Assembly (NCBI GenBank): GCA_018499905.2
Contig: JAHBAU020000001.1
Span: 1 to 53,056, forward strand
Length of the DNA: 53,056 nt
From: Candidatus Saccharimonadota bacterium
GTDB lineage: Bacteria > Patescibacteriota > Saccharimonadia > Saccharimonadales > AQU-01
Reading direction: 5' to 3'
Shown here: piece by piece, positions 1 through 8,660 of the stretch
Position numbering within the stretch: the stretch's first letter is position 1
Layout of the letters: each line of letters starts with the position of its first letter
Notes under the pieces: model-generated
What the model saw: only the letters and a program-made list of their open reading frames with translations
Database searches by the model: none
Told to the model about the DNA's origin: nothing
Program-made: the position numbers and the translations under genes

Positions 1-2299
1 CTACCAGTTTCTTCTCCATCTCTTCTTTGAGGGATTGAGCTTCCGGAGTTGTGAGGCGGCAGCGCTCGATAACATCCATGACCAGGTGAAAGCGATCCAT
101 GTCGTTGCGCACGGTCATATCAAAGGCGGTCGTAATGGTGCCTTCTTCTTTGTAGCCTCTGACATGCATGTTGGGGTTGTGGCGGCGGGAGGTTAAGCGG
201 TGGGTGAGCCACGGGTAGCCCTGGGAGGCAAAGATAATTTCTTTATCGCGGGTAAATACCTCGTCGTAGTCTGGGTCGCTCATACCGTGTGGATGCTCCG
301 TGTTTGGCTCGAGTCGCATCAGGTCGACCACATTAACGACACGGACTTTAAGTTCGGGTAAGGCTTTGCGCAGGATGCTCACGGCAGCCATGATTTCTTG
401 CGTCGGAATGTCACCAGCTGCAGCCATTACCACGTCCGGTTCCTGACCCTGATCGTTACTTGCCCACTGCCAGACACCGATGCCATTGGAGCAGTGCTCG
501 ACAGCTTCCTCCATGCTCAGCCATTGGGGGCTGTCGTGTTTGCCAGCAATCATAAGGTTGATGTAGTTGCGGCTCTTGAGGCAGTGGTTCAGAACCGATA
601 ACAAGCAGTTAGCATCGGGTGGCAGGTAGATTCGGATAACCTCAGATTTCTTATTGACTAAATGATCAATAAAACCCGGGTCCTGGTGCGTAAAGCCGTT
701 GTGGTCTTGGCGCCAGACATGCGACGTGAGTAGATAGTTGAGTGAAGCGATTGGGTTACGCCACGGCAGCTCGTTGGCCATCTTGATCCACTTAGCGTGC
801 TGATTTACCATCGAGTCGACAATGCGAATAAAGGCCTCATAGCTATGAAAAATGCCATGCCGCCCGGTGAGTAAATAGCCTTCAAGCCAGCCCTGAGCCT
901 GGTGTTCGCTGAGCATGGAATCCATGACTGCCCCTTCCAGCGCCAAATGCTCGTCTGACGGTTTGGTGCGGGCCATCCACTGCCGGTTGGTGACTTCAAA
1001 CACCCGCTCAAGTCGATTTGAAACCAGTTCATCAGGACCAAAGAGTCTGAAGTTGCGCTGTTCGAGATTGAGTTTGATAACATCTCTGAGATACGGGGCG
1101 GCATTATAGGTGTTGCCGGTACACGGCTGGCTGCGATATTCAAAACTAACACCGTAATCACGAAAATCAGGCAAACGGAGTTCACGCAGTAGCCCGCCGC
1201 TATTGGCAAAGCGGTTCGCACCCATACGCTGCTCACCACGCGGCGCGAGTTCGGCTAGTTCCGGTACGAGCCGTCCTTGGTCATCAAACAGTTCCTCTGG
1301 ATGGTAACTGCGCAACCAATCTTCTAGGAGTTTGAGGTTGCCCGGATGTTTTTCGTCAACAGCTAGTGGCACCTGATGTGACCGGAAATTAGCCGTTACT
1401 TGCAGACCATCAACCTTTTCGGGACCGGTCCAGCCTTTTGGCGAATTCAGGATGATCATCGGCCAGCGCGGTCTGGTTAAATCATTGTTGTTGCGGGCAT
1501 TGGCTTGGATTCGCTTAATTTCCCGGATCGCCTCATCGAGTTTTTCGGCCATCAGCTGATGCATTCTCTCGGGTTCGTCGCCTTCCACAAAATATGGTGT
1601 CCATCCATAACCGCGGAACAACTGATCAAGCTCGTCGTGTTCAATTCGTGCGAGCACAGTTGGGTTGCTGATTTTGTAGCCATTTAGGTGCAGTATAGGT
1701 AGGACGGCCCCATCCGTCTTAGGATTGAGGAACTTATTGGAGTGCCAGGCTGTGGCGATTGGGCCGGTTTCGGCCTCACCATCGCCTACCACACAAGCAG
1801 TAATGAGGTCAGGATTATCGAAAACAGCACCAAAGGCATGACTCAGCGAATAGCCGAGTTCGCCACCTTCATGGATCGAACCAGGTACTTGCGGTGACAC
1901 GTGGCTAGACAATCCGCCCGGAAACGAGAATATTTGAAACAGTTTTTGCATCCCTTGTTCGTCCTGTGTCACATCTGGATAATACTCACTAAACGTTCCT
2001 TCTAAGTACACATTGCTGGTGAGCGCCGGACCACCATGGCCTGGGCCCGAAATGTAGATCATGCTGAGGCCATACTTATTAATAACCCGGTTTAGGTGCG
2101 CATAAATAAAATTCTGGCCTGGCGTTGTGCCCCAGTGACCAAGCAAAATCTGTTTGATATGGCTTTGCTGGAGCGGTTCTTTGAGTAGTGGGTTCTGTCG
2201 AAGGTAGATCTGACCGACTGCTAAATAATTTGCCGCACGCCAATAAGCGTCAATTTTTCGCAGCTCATTCGTATCTAGAATTTGATCTACCGAATCCAC
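1..2299 (-). CDS. xfp: Phosphoketolase (xylulose-5-P/fructose-6-P), 3' end cut by window edge
   Basis: Thiamine-diphosphate enzyme that splits xylulose 5-phosphate (and often fructose 6-phosphate) with phosphate into acetyl phosphate plus glyceraldehyde 3-phosphate (or erythrose 4-phosphate). It is missing from the ORF track only because its stop lies beyond base 1. I translated the minus strand by hand and it stays open for about 766 codons without a frameshift. Family hallmarks visible: an N-terminal [18 protein letters not shown] stretch, SGPGHGGPA, and the diphosphate-binding [16 protein letters not shown]. The family is about 790-825 aa, so only a short C-terminal tail is missing. The start is GTG, one base after the acetate kinase stop, with a GGAGG ribosome binding site 5 nt upstream. 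The two genes form an operon in pathway order reversed: ackA first, xfp second. Confidence 0.95.
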   Translation of the reverse strand, partial: MDSVDQILDTNELRKIDAYWRAANYLAVGQIYLRQNPLLKEPLQQSHIKQILLGHWGTTPGQNFIYAHLNRVINKYGLSMIYISGPGHGGPALTSNVYLEGTFSEYYPDVTQDEQGMQKLFQIFSFPGGLSSHVSPQVPGSIHEGGELGYSLSHAFGAVFDNPDLITACVVGDGEAETGPIATAWHSNKFLNPKTDGAVLPILHLNGYKISNPTVLARIEHDELDQLFRGYGWTPYFVEGDEPERMHQLMAEKLDEAIREIKRIQANARNNNDLTRPRWPMIILNSPKGWTGPEKVDGLQVTANFRSHQVPLAVDEKHPGNLKLLEDWLRSYHPEELFDDQGRLVPELAELAPRGEQRMGANRFANSGGLLRELRLPDFRDYGVSFEYRSQPCTGNTYNAAPYLRDVIKLNLEQRNFRLFGPDELVSNRLERVFEVTNRQWMARTKPSDEHLALEGAVMDSMLSEHQAQGWLEGYLLTGRHGIFHSYEAFIRIVDSMVNQHAKWIKMANELPWRNPIASLNYLLTSHVWRQDHNGFTHQDPGFIDHLVNKKSEVIRIYLPPDANCLLSVLNHCLKSRNYINLMIAGKHDSPQWLSMEEAVEHCSNGIGVWQWASNDQGQEPDVVMAAAGDIPTQEIMAAVSILRKALPELKVRVVNVVDLMRLEPNTEHPHGMSDPDYDEVFTRDKEIIFASQGYPWLTHRLTSRRHNPNMHVRGYKEEGTITTAFDMTVRNDMDRFHLVMDVIERCRLTTPEAQSLKEEMEKKLV

Positions 2300-2300
2300 C

Positions 2301-3500
2301 CTACCCTCCATTCTTTTCTGTTAACAGGTTTACTGTGTCCTGCGCAATGATTATTGATTCATCTGATGGTAAAACAAAGACCCGAGCCCCTGACAGTCGA
2401 TGCGAGATAACCGTGGCCTGTTCCTGGTTTTTTAGGTGATCTAGTTCGATACCCAAGTGATCGAGCTCACCGGCAATGCGCTGGCGTATTTCAGCCGACT
2501 TTTCGCCAATTCCGCCAGTAAATACTAGTGCGTCAATACCGCCAAGAGCAGCAGCAAGACTGCCGATGGCTTTCCGAACTTGATAACAAAAGACGGACAC
2601 AGCTTCGGCGGCTGACTGATTCGTCGCTTGGGCTTCTAGTAGGGTGAGCATATTGCCAGACAACTCAGACATCCCTAGCAGTCCTGATTTTTCATGAACC
2701 AGTTCATTAAAAGCGTTGACATCCAGATTATATCGCGTTGCTAAGTATGAGACGACGCCTGGGTCAAGATCGCCAGAACGCGTGCTCATGGGGATGCCCG
2801 ATGCTGGGGTAAAGGCCATGGTGGTGTCAACGGGATGACCGTCTTTGATGGCCGCTACGCTCGCACCGCTGCCCAGGTGGGCGACAATTAACCGATGCGG
2901 CACTGGGTAGCGGTGCTCCATGTCTTTAAGTTTCTGTAAGATTGATCGATATGACAGTCCATGAAAGCCATACTTCCGCAATCCTTCGCTGTAGTACTCG
3001 CGGGGCAATGGAAGCAACTTGACTTCAACAGGCAGGTCATGAAAAAAGCCAGTGTCGAAGCTGGCGTACTGCCTGATTCCCTGAAAGTGGTCATAAAATC
3101 GACGAATGAGTGACACGGCTGCCGGAGCATGTTCGGGGTCATAAGCCTGCAGCTTTTCCAGCTCACTGAGCACGTTGGGCGCGATTTCAGTGGTGGTGTG
3201 AAGCTTGGGACCGCCATGTACAACGCGATGACCAACTGCGTCCAAGGATGCTCCCTGCAGCAGTTCGTCCAGTTGTCCAAATAAGAATTCCTGTGCCTCT
3301 GTCATGGTCTCGAGTGAAAGCGCTCTCGACTCGTGCTGCTGTCCGGGCATCGACTGACTATAGATAGCATCGCCTTGCCCAATACTAGCAATCTCTAGGC
3401 GGCTCAAAGCCTGCAGTTTAGTGCTTTCATAAGAGTAAAGGCTGCATTTAATGCTTGAAGAGCCGGCGTTGACGGTTAAAATGTTTATGCTTTTTGCCAC
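2301..3500 (-). CDS. ackA: Acetate kinase
   Basis: Transfers phosphate from acetyl phosphate to ADP, making acetate and ATP, and so completes the phosphoketolase pathway encoded by the next gene. The family N-terminus [16 protein letters not shown], the HRVVHGG motif, the FDTGFF motif, HLGSGAS and FTGGIGE are all present. Length is about 399 aa, normal for the family. The ORF track begins at a TTG (3518). I prefer the GTG at 3500 because a perfect extended -10 box (TGCTACTAT) ends 6 nt before it, matching the leaderless pattern at many other genes here, and because the protein then starts just ahead of the conserved ILTVNAG strand. Confidence 0.95.
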   Translation of the reverse strand: MAKSINILTVNAGSSSIKCSLYSYESTKLQALSRLEIASIGQGDAIYSQSMPGQQHESRALSLETMTEAQEFLFGQLDELLQGASLDAVGHRVVHGGPKLHTTTEIAPNVLSELEKLQAYDPEHAPAAVSLIRRFYDHFQGIRQYASFDTGFFHDLPVEVKLLPLPREYYSEGLRKYGFHGLSYRSILQKLKDMEHRYPVPHRLIVAHLGSGASVAAIKDGHPVDTTMAFTPASGIPMSTRSGDLDPGVVSYLATRYNLDVNAFNELVHEKSGLLGMSELSGNMLTLLEAQATNQSAAEAVSVFCYQVRKAIGSLAAALGGIDALVFTGGIGEKSAEIRQRIAGELDHLGIELDHLKNQEQATVISHRLSGARVFVLPSDESIIIAQDTVNLLTEKNGG

Positions 3501-3636
3501 GTTGTCATAGTAGCACAACGGATAAGAATTAGACCGTGACCATGGTCATGTTTGACTGGTCCATACGACGCTCTTCTTGTGATTCACGCCAAACAATGCC
3601 ATAGAAATGGACATTTCGCGCTATAATAATAAGTAG

Positions 3637-4140
3637 ATGCAAAAATTTGTCCTCATAGAGGACCAGGGCGGCAAAGAAATATATATTGACTTGATCTCAT
3701 CGCAAGCCGGACATTACTTAAGCCGCCGTCCGCATATTGCTAGCTTGCTACGCGAATTGTTAAACCAAAAAAAACTATCTGGCGCGCGCGTTGTTTTGGA
3801 GCAGGATATGGGCCGCGGTATTGGCACGACTGATATCGTAACTACCAGCGACAAAGATTCAATTTATTACGCCAAACCAGTCAAATCAGAAATCTACATT
3901 CGTTTTGTTAAGAACCGCGGTCCACAGCCAAGCAATACGCTGACTGTCATAGCCGAACTCGATGACGATGGCAATTACGAGATAAGCAACGCTTGGATAG
4001 GCCCGAAATGTCCGGCCTTCCCTGGCGAAGAGCAAGAATCAGCCGATAGCAAAGCCTATTGGCAGTCACACGCCTTAGCGCACGACACACACGTGGTGCA
4101 GTCGCGCTCCATCACCAAAGATTGCCCGTACGACTGGTAG
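3637..4140 (+). CDS. Unrecognised soluble protein, 167 aa
   Basis: No family recognised. It is a mixed-charge protein with no signal peptide or membrane segment, and a C-terminal region with two histidines (HDTHVVQ) before a CPYDW end. The gene is a single unit divergent from ackA. TATAAT lies 9 nt before the ATG, so the transcript is probably leaderless. Codon use is like its neighbours and the reading frame is clean, which supports a real gene. The overlapping frame at 4059-4295 is a shadow that runs into a structured non-coding element. Confidence 0.7.
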   Translation: MQKFVLIEDQGGKEIYIDLISSQAGHYLSRRPHIASLLRELLNQKKLSGARVVLEQDMGRGIGTTDIVTTSDKDSIYYAKPVKSEIYIRFVKNRGPQPSNTLTVIAELDDDGNYEISNAWIGPKCPAFPGEEQESADSKAYWQSHALAHDTHVVQSRSITKDCPYDW

Positions 4141-4168
4141 CTTTTACATATTCTAGTCTAGTAATTGG

Positions 4169-4304
4169 CTCAGTTAAAACCCTAATAAAAAATTATGGGG
4201 TGGCAGTCGGCGGGGTGGCCCCAAATTTCTCTTACTTTAGTAAGAAAATTAGGGGCGGACCGACTGACAGGACCCCGGCCTATCAAGGGTTTTGAGTAAC
4301 TGAG
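4169..4304 (+). ncRNA. Candidate structured RNA / 5' leader element upstream of the DEAD-box helicase
   Basis: A nested set of long-range helices is visible. The closing stem pairs CTCAGTTA (4169-4176) with TAACTGAG and AAACCCT with AGGGTTT (4286-4292), with a 4-nt bulge. Inside it, GGGG (4197-4200) can pair with CCCC (4273-4276), CAGTCGG (4204-4210) pairs perfectly with CCGACTG (4260-4266), and CCCCAAATTT (4219-4228) pairs with AAATTAGGGG and continues into a TCTTAC/GTAAGA hairpin. A spare GGGG (4212-4215) could form a pseudoknot. There is no T-run, so it is not a simple terminator. It lies about 130 nt upstream of the helicase start. Orientation is assumed from that gene. It matches no riboswitch or ribozyme class I know. 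Confidence 0.55.
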
Positions 4305-4437
4305 CTTGCTATCGCCGTCACATTGTGCTAAAGTTATTCTAATTGTTTTTAATGAATCCAGACACAGTTTGACTGACTCGATTATCATTGCAGACAATCG
4401 ACGACAGTAAAAACTAAGTAAAAAGGATTCATTTTTT

Positions 4438-5631
4438 ATGCCTCAATATCAACAACGCCGCCGGCCAACTTATGGTCGCGCCAATTATCCGCGGGCCAAC
4501 CGTAGTGCCAGCCGCGCTCCTAAGAAGGAATATATTAACCCAGCCAAGTTTATCCAGCCGGCTAAACCAATTGACGAAACACCGTACGTGCCAACGCATA
4601 TGTTTGCCGACTTTGATCTACACCCTGGTATTCACCGGAACCTCGAGGCTATGGGCTACACGGCTCCCTCGCCTATACAGGACCAAACAATTCCGAGCGG
4701 TCTTGCAGGAAAGGATGTCGTTGGTATAGCCAACACCGGAACTGGCAAGACGGCTGCTTTTGCGATCCCCTTGCTCAACCGCTTGATTGCTGACCCAGGT
4801 AGCACTGCGCTCATCATGGCCCCGACCCGCGAGCTCGCACAGCAGATCGAAGAACAATGTCGCTTAATTGCAAAAGGTAGCGGTCTGCGCGGCGCAATTT
4901 TGATCGGTGGTGTTTCTATGGGCCCTCAACAGCAGGACCTGCGTAACAAGCCGCGAATCATTATTGGTACACCTGGGCGTATTAAGGATCACTCGGAAAG
5001 GCGAACGCTTAACTTGGCGCAGTGCAATATTATTGTGCTTGATGAAGTTGATCGCATGCTCGATATGGGCTTCGTGAATGACATTCGGCACATCTTAAGC
5101 CTTACCAACCCCGAAAAACAAAGTTATTACTTTTCAGCCACACTTGACGCCAGAGTTCGATCCATCATTGAAACTTTCTCGGCTGATCCGGTGCATGTTG
5201 CAGTCAAAACTGCTGACACCAGCGAAAATGTTGATCAAAATGTCGTCGTCTACAAGTCCCGTCACGAAAAACTGGATATCCTACACGCCCTTTTAGCCAA
5301 GGATCATGTTGTAAAGACGCTGGTATTTGACGATACTCACCACAGTGTTGAGCAGCTTTCAAAAGAACTCGCCGCCCGTGGTTTTCAGGCTGACGCCATT
5401 CATGGCGGCAAGTCCCAGTCACAGCGTCAACGCGCACTTAAGCGTTTCAAAGACAATCACATCTCGGTATTAGTGGCGACTGATGTTGCCGCCCGTGGCA
5501 TCGATGTTTCCGATATTACGCACGTCATTAACTATTCCCTGCCACAATCCTACAGTGACTACGCGCACCGTATTGGCCGCGCCGGCCGCGCCGGCCGACA
5601 AGGTCACGCCCTAACTTTCATTGAAGGCTAA
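4438..5631 (+). CDS. DEAD-box RNA helicase (DEVD variant, short C-terminus)
   Basis: ATP-dependent RNA unwinding enzyme, probably for ribosome assembly or cold-stress RNA remodelling. Motifs in order: Q-motif region (GYTAPSPIQDQTIP), Walker A NTGTGKT at about residue 99, PTRELA, TPGR, the Walker B variant DEVD at about 202, SAT at about 233, and HRIGRAGR at about 377. The N-terminus is an Arg-rich 30-residue tail (QQRRRPTYGR), a likely RNA-binding extension. The protein stops at LTFIEG, only about a dozen residues after motif VI, so the usual C-terminal helix and basic tail are missing. A weak AAAGGA ribosome binding site lies about 12 nt before the ATG. Its stop overlaps the stop of the convergent gene by 4 nt. 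Confidence 0.93.
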   Translation: MPQYQQRRRPTYGRANYPRANRSASRAPKKEYINPAKFIQPAKPIDETPYVPTHMFADFDLHPGIHRNLEAMGYTAPSPIQDQTIPSGLAGKDVVGIANTGTGKTAAFAIPLLNRLIADPGSTALIMAPTRELAQQIEEQCRLIAKGSGLRGAILIGGVSMGPQQQDLRNKPRIIIGTPGRIKDHSERRTLNLAQCNIIVLDEVDRMLDMGFVNDIRHILSLTNPEKQSYYFSATLDARVRSIIETFSADPVHVAVKTADTSENVDQNVVVYKSRHEKLDILHALLAKDHVVKTLVFDDTHHSVEQLSKELAARGFQADAIHGGKSQSQRQRALKRFKDNHISVLVATDVAARGIDVSDITHVINYSLPQSYSDYAHRIGRAGRAGRQGHALTFIEG

Positions 5632-6611
5632 GGGACAATAGTTTCCGAGGTCACCTCGGCAGCATCCAGCCACCGGTAGCCGCAGGTATTACAGGCATCA
5701 ATTATGATTTTGCTGCCATTGTAAGTTACATGTTGCATCTCGCTATCACATGCTGGACAGATCACCATATCTGGTCGTTTGTGTTCGCGCTGCAGCACCG
5801 TATATGGGATGAATAGCTCACCGGCATGGAGCCGAAGCAGCGCGCTACCTTTTAGCAAGACTCCATCACCCGTCTGACACAGCAAGTAGTCGAATTTATT
5901 GTGTAGCTGATTATGACAAATCGGACATTTTAAATCTTGGCGCAGTTCTTTGCCGAGTGGTGTCAGCTGTTGTAGCTTGGCTGGAGACACCGGCCGAGTA
6001 ACCGCTGGACGAATCTGACTCACAAACTCTTCAAGGTCTTCAAACATAGTTGTTGGGTCGTCAGGAGCATTAGCCGTTGCTTGTACAAAATACAATTGAT
6101 TGTCTACAATCTCCCAGCTATGGGATTGGCAGAAGTCAATTGTAAATACCATTGCTTTCGGATCCATAGCATAGCGGCTGTCAGTTTGCATGCCATTTTC
6201 AGCAAAAAGTGTGAAATAGTTTGGGTAGTCACCCTCAAGCTCGACCTTTTCCATAATGCTTCCAGCCGGGTTTAGTTGAGCTACCGGTGTCATTTTCGGG
6301 ATCCCCAATAAGTGTAGTGTGCTGCTAAACGGTAAGGTTACTTGGTAAATCAACGCGGGGTAATTCAGTTCGTTCGGACGGGAAAATGTTCCAATTGCCT
6401 GATAGTAAAAATCACCAATTCGACCGCTTTTGACTGGAAATAATTCTGAGCCATACGTGTAGTATGCCAAGAGCACCGAACTACCCGGCATATGCACGCG
6501 ACGATTGAGGTGTCGGTATTTTTTTATTGGCCCTTCAAGCACCGCATAAACCACTGCAAAGATAATAACCAGCCATGGGAACATGTCCAGATATCTAATC
6601 AATTCGATCAT
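5628..6611 (-). CDS. Membrane-anchored protein with C-terminal zinc ribbons
   Basis: 327 aa. One N-terminal membrane segment (residues about 8-24, MFPWLVIIFAVVYAVLE) anchors a globular domain of unknown function. Two zinc-binding knuckle pairs follow near the C-terminus: CPICHNQL...LLC at about 220-240 and CPACDSEM...CNTCGYRWLDAAEV at about 285-320. The latter resembles the TFIIB-type zinc-ribbon family (CPxC...CxxCxGxWLDxxE). Its role is unknown; zinc-ribbon membrane proteins often act as assembly or sensing proteins. It converges on the helicase gene and the two stop codons share CTAA. Confidence 0.75.
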   Translation of the reverse strand: MIELIRYLDMFPWLVIIFAVVYAVLEGPIKKYRHLNRRVHMPGSSVLLAYYTYGSELFPVKSGRIGDFYYQAIGTFSRPNELNYPALIYQVTLPFSSTLHLLGIPKMTPVAQLNPAGSIMEKVELEGDYPNYFTLFAENGMQTDSRYAMDPKAMVFTIDFCQSHSWEIVDNQLYFVQATANAPDDPTTMFEDLEEFVSQIRPAVTRPVSPAKLQQLTPLGKELRQDLKCPICHNQLHNKFDYLLCQTGDGVLLKGSALLRLHAGELFIPYTVLQREHKRPDMVICPACDSEMQHVTYNGSKIIIDACNTCGYRWLDAAEVTSETIVP

Positions 6612-6683
6612 TAACTTAACGATACCACAACGGGCGTTAGCGGCCGTAGTTTACAGGCTTGTTTACAGTGCTATACTGAAATT

Positions 6684-6887
6684 ATGGCTAAATCAGAGAA
6701 AAATTTTATTAAGATCAATAAAAACAATGGCCCAGCTGGCTTTGCAATGTTTTTAGGATGGGTCGGCGCACTGGTTTACTTTGTCAACCAAGTCGACGGC
6801 TTCTGGAACATTATCGCCGCCTTTTTTAAGGCCTGCGTCTGGCCCGCAATATTGATCTACAACGTTCTGCAGTTACTGACCGCTTAA
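6684..6887 (+). CDS. Small two-helix membrane protein, 67 aa
   Basis: A basic N-terminus (MAKSEKNFIKINKNN) is followed by two hydrophobic helices separated by a short polar turn (NQVDG). No function recognised. A textbook extended -10 box, TGCTATACT, ends 6 nt before the ATG, so the gene has its own leaderless promoter, which supports it being real despite its size. Confidence 0.7.
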   Translation: MAKSEKNFIKINKNNGPAGFAMFLGWVGALVYFVNQVDGFWNIIAAFFKACVWPAILIYNVLQLLTA

Positions 6888-6900
6888 TATAGCAAACGTG

Positions 6901-7431
6901 TTATGAAGCAGCTGGTGGTATGAGTACGCCACTTTTGGCGACTTCGGGTATGCAGCACATATTGCGGTTAAAACAGCACGGTCGACGCATGCCACGTGTC
7001 AATTTTGAGCGCGAAACTTCAATGCGTTTCAGTCTAGTATCGTGATTGGTTGTTGAGTTGACCCAACGCAGCCATTCCCAATGTGCCATCGGTGTCGCTT
7101 TATCCCAGGTAGTTTTCGCAACCATATCAGTTTTGAGCATGCTAGAAAAATCTTCAGGCAAAGTCGGTTCTGGCCACTCTTTACTCGCTTCAAATTCAAA
7201 CGTAATCTTGTCGCCATATTTAATTTTTAGCTCTTTTGCTAACTCGCTGTCCACATGCAGCCAATGACTGCCCTGGCCGTCCGGCTCCAGCGGCCGCTGA
7301 AAAGAATGGTCATTGATACGGCCATTAATCATCACTTGACTGCGCGATGGCAGCTGCTGACTGGCATCATCTGGCAGACGCGCAACCAGCCAAGAATTCA
7401 CTTCATAAATCTCAAGTTCGGAATGTATCAT
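6901..7431 (-). CDS. YdeI/DUF1905 (bacteriocin-protection-like) protein
   Basis: The N-terminal half fits the DUF1905 fold: SWLVARLPDDASQQLPSRSQVMINGRIN, then LEPDGQGSHWLHVDSELAKEL and GDKITFEFEAS. The C-terminal half has the YdeI/OmdA signature W..ATPMAHWEWLRWVNST....TRLKRIEVSRSKLTRGMRRPCCF. Members are linked to bacteriocin protection, but the molecular function is not established. A TATACT box lies 8 nt before the ATG (leaderless pattern). Single-gene unit. Confidence 0.8.
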   Translation of the reverse strand: MIHSELEIYEVNSWLVARLPDDASQQLPSRSQVMINGRINDHSFQRPLEPDGQGSHWLHVDSELAKELKIKYGDKITFEFEASKEWPEPTLPEDFSSMLKTDMVAKTTWDKATPMAHWEWLRWVNSTTNHDTRLKRIEVSRSKLTRGMRRPCCFNRNMCCIPEVAKSGVLIPPAAS

Positions 7432-7492
7432 ATGGCAATAGTATACAGTTCAATATCCAAGATGCGGTACATCCTTTGTAGACAGACGATAT

Positions 7493-8014
7493 TTATAAAA
7501 TCGCTAGTAGTTTCTCGGCCCGCCGACTAACGGATTTGTGACGACTCTTAGTCAATGCTTCCAATTCAGGAATCAGCCACGCACGAAGTTTTGGTGCTTT
7601 TTTTGCAAAATACGCGAGCGATTCAGCTGTCGTGTTCTGTACGATCCAATCGTCATAATGAAGATTGTTTTTCATAACTGTAATTGCGGCCTTTCGCTGT
7701 GCATCCGACATATAATCATCTAGTAGCGTGAACAATATCGATAAGGTCCACTTAGTGGAAGCCTGATCAATCGTTGAGATGTCTGTAGTCAAACCATCCA
7801 AGTACTTTGCCACCCACTCAGGATGTACCTTGCAAACCCTTTTCATGCAGCTTGATACTCGCAGGCGGACAACTGCATCGGGACTTTGATAGCAGTCATA
7901 AAGTTGCTGTAGGCGCTTCTCATCTTGCAGAATGTGGTCAACCACTTCAATAGTTTTGCCGAGAGAGTTCGGGTGACCGCCGGTCAAAAGTGATTCGTAA
8001 GCATTTATGGGCAT
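7493..8014 (-). CDS. HEAT-repeat-like helical protein
   Basis: 173 aa, all-helical. Successive helix pairs (for example DAVVRLRVSSCMKRVCKVHPEWVAKYLD and WIVQNTTAESLAYFAKKAPKLRAWLIPELE) look like HEAT/armadillo repeats, as in AlkD-type DNA-repair scaffolds, but no catalytic residues can be assigned. It is divergent from the leucine-rich-repeat gene, with only 24 nt between the two start codons. Confidence 0.65.
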   Translation of the reverse strand: MPINAYESLLTGGHPNSLGKTIEVVDHILQDEKRLQQLYDCYQSPDAVVRLRVSSCMKRVCKVHPEWVAKYLDGLTTDISTIDQASTKWTLSILFTLLDDYMSDAQRKAAITVMKNNLHYDDWIVQNTTAESLAYFAKKAPKLRAWLIPELEALTKSRHKSVSRRAEKLLAIL

Positions 8015-8038
8015 TACGTGCTCTGTTACACTACTACT
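8015..8038. promoter_or_regulatory. 24-bp bidirectional promoter
   Basis: The whole gap between two divergent start codons is 24 bp. On the plus strand TGTTACACT ends exactly 6 nt before the ATG at 8039. On the minus strand TAACAG, overlapping the same bases, ends 8 nt before the ATG at 8014. Any -35 elements must lie inside the opposing coding sequence, and both mRNAs would be leaderless. Confidence 0.55.
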
Positions 8039-8566
8039 ATGATTAAAAATCTTATCATAGTTATACTAATTGTCTTGGTGGCAGTGTTTGGTGTGGTGGT
8101 ATTTAGCAAAGAAGGAACAACTCCTGGCACTAATAACACGTCCAATACTCAGTCCTCAGAGAGTACCCCATCTTCAAAAACTTCTTCAGGTAAGACAGTC
8201 GATCTATCAAATAAAGGCTTGAAGCAAGTTGCTTCATCGGTTTTTGAAGATACGCAGACAGGCGCTCTCGATGTGAGTAATAACCAGCTGACAGGTGCCT
8301 TGCCTGGCGAACTACGCAAACTGCGCAATCTTGAAGTACTCGATGCTTCTGATAACAATCTAACAGGCATTCCGGCCGAAATTGGCCAGCTATCGAAGCT
8401 TAGAACAGCCAACTTCGCCAACAACGATATCTCAGGTTTGCCGCTTGAGATTGGTAACCTATCCAGCCTTGAAACACTTGATTTACGTGGCAATCCCAAT
8501 GTATCTAGCTACGATCTAGGCCTGATCCGATCAAAAATTCCCAACGCCAATATTTTAGTTGATTAG
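8039..8566 (+). CDS. Membrane-anchored leucine-rich-repeat protein
   Basis: About 175 aa. One N-terminal membrane segment (IKNLIIVILIVLVAVFGVVVF), then a Ser/Thr/Gly-rich linker to about residue 50, then about four leucine-rich repeats of bacterial type (LDVSNNQLTGALPGELRKL, LEVLDASDNNLTGIPAEIGQL, LRTANFANNDISGLPLEIGNL). It is probably displayed outside the cell for protein binding. The ORF track begins at GTG 8018, but the ATG at 8039 is the likely start because the extended -10 box TGTTACACT lies 6 nt before it and the hydrophobic anchor follows directly. Confidence 0.85.
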   Translation: MIKNLIIVILIVLVAVFGVVVFSKEGTTPGTNNTSNTQSSESTPSSKTSSGKTVDLSNKGLKQVASSVFEDTQTGALDVSNNQLTGALPGELRKLRNLEVLDASDNNLTGIPAEIGQLSKLRTANFANNDISGLPLEIGNLSSLETLDLRGNPNVSSYDLGLIRSKIPNANILVD

Positions 8567-8660
8567 ACATCGTTGCAAGTGAAGATAAACTCGGTTGTTA
8601 TCTTGAACCGTTAATTTTCAAACAATATGCTTACAGTAGCTTAAGACAAGAACTACAAGG

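Noticed and set aside
805-1239. ORF on the minus strand in the phosphoketolase region
   Set aside because: It is a shadow: phosphoketolase runs continuously on the minus strand in another frame from 2299 to the window edge and is missing from the track only because its stop lies outside.
4059-4397. Two short ORFs (78 aa plus, 71 aa minus) over the structured element
   Set aside because: They merely read through the inverted repeats; no ribosome binding site, promoter spacing or protein-like composition supports them.
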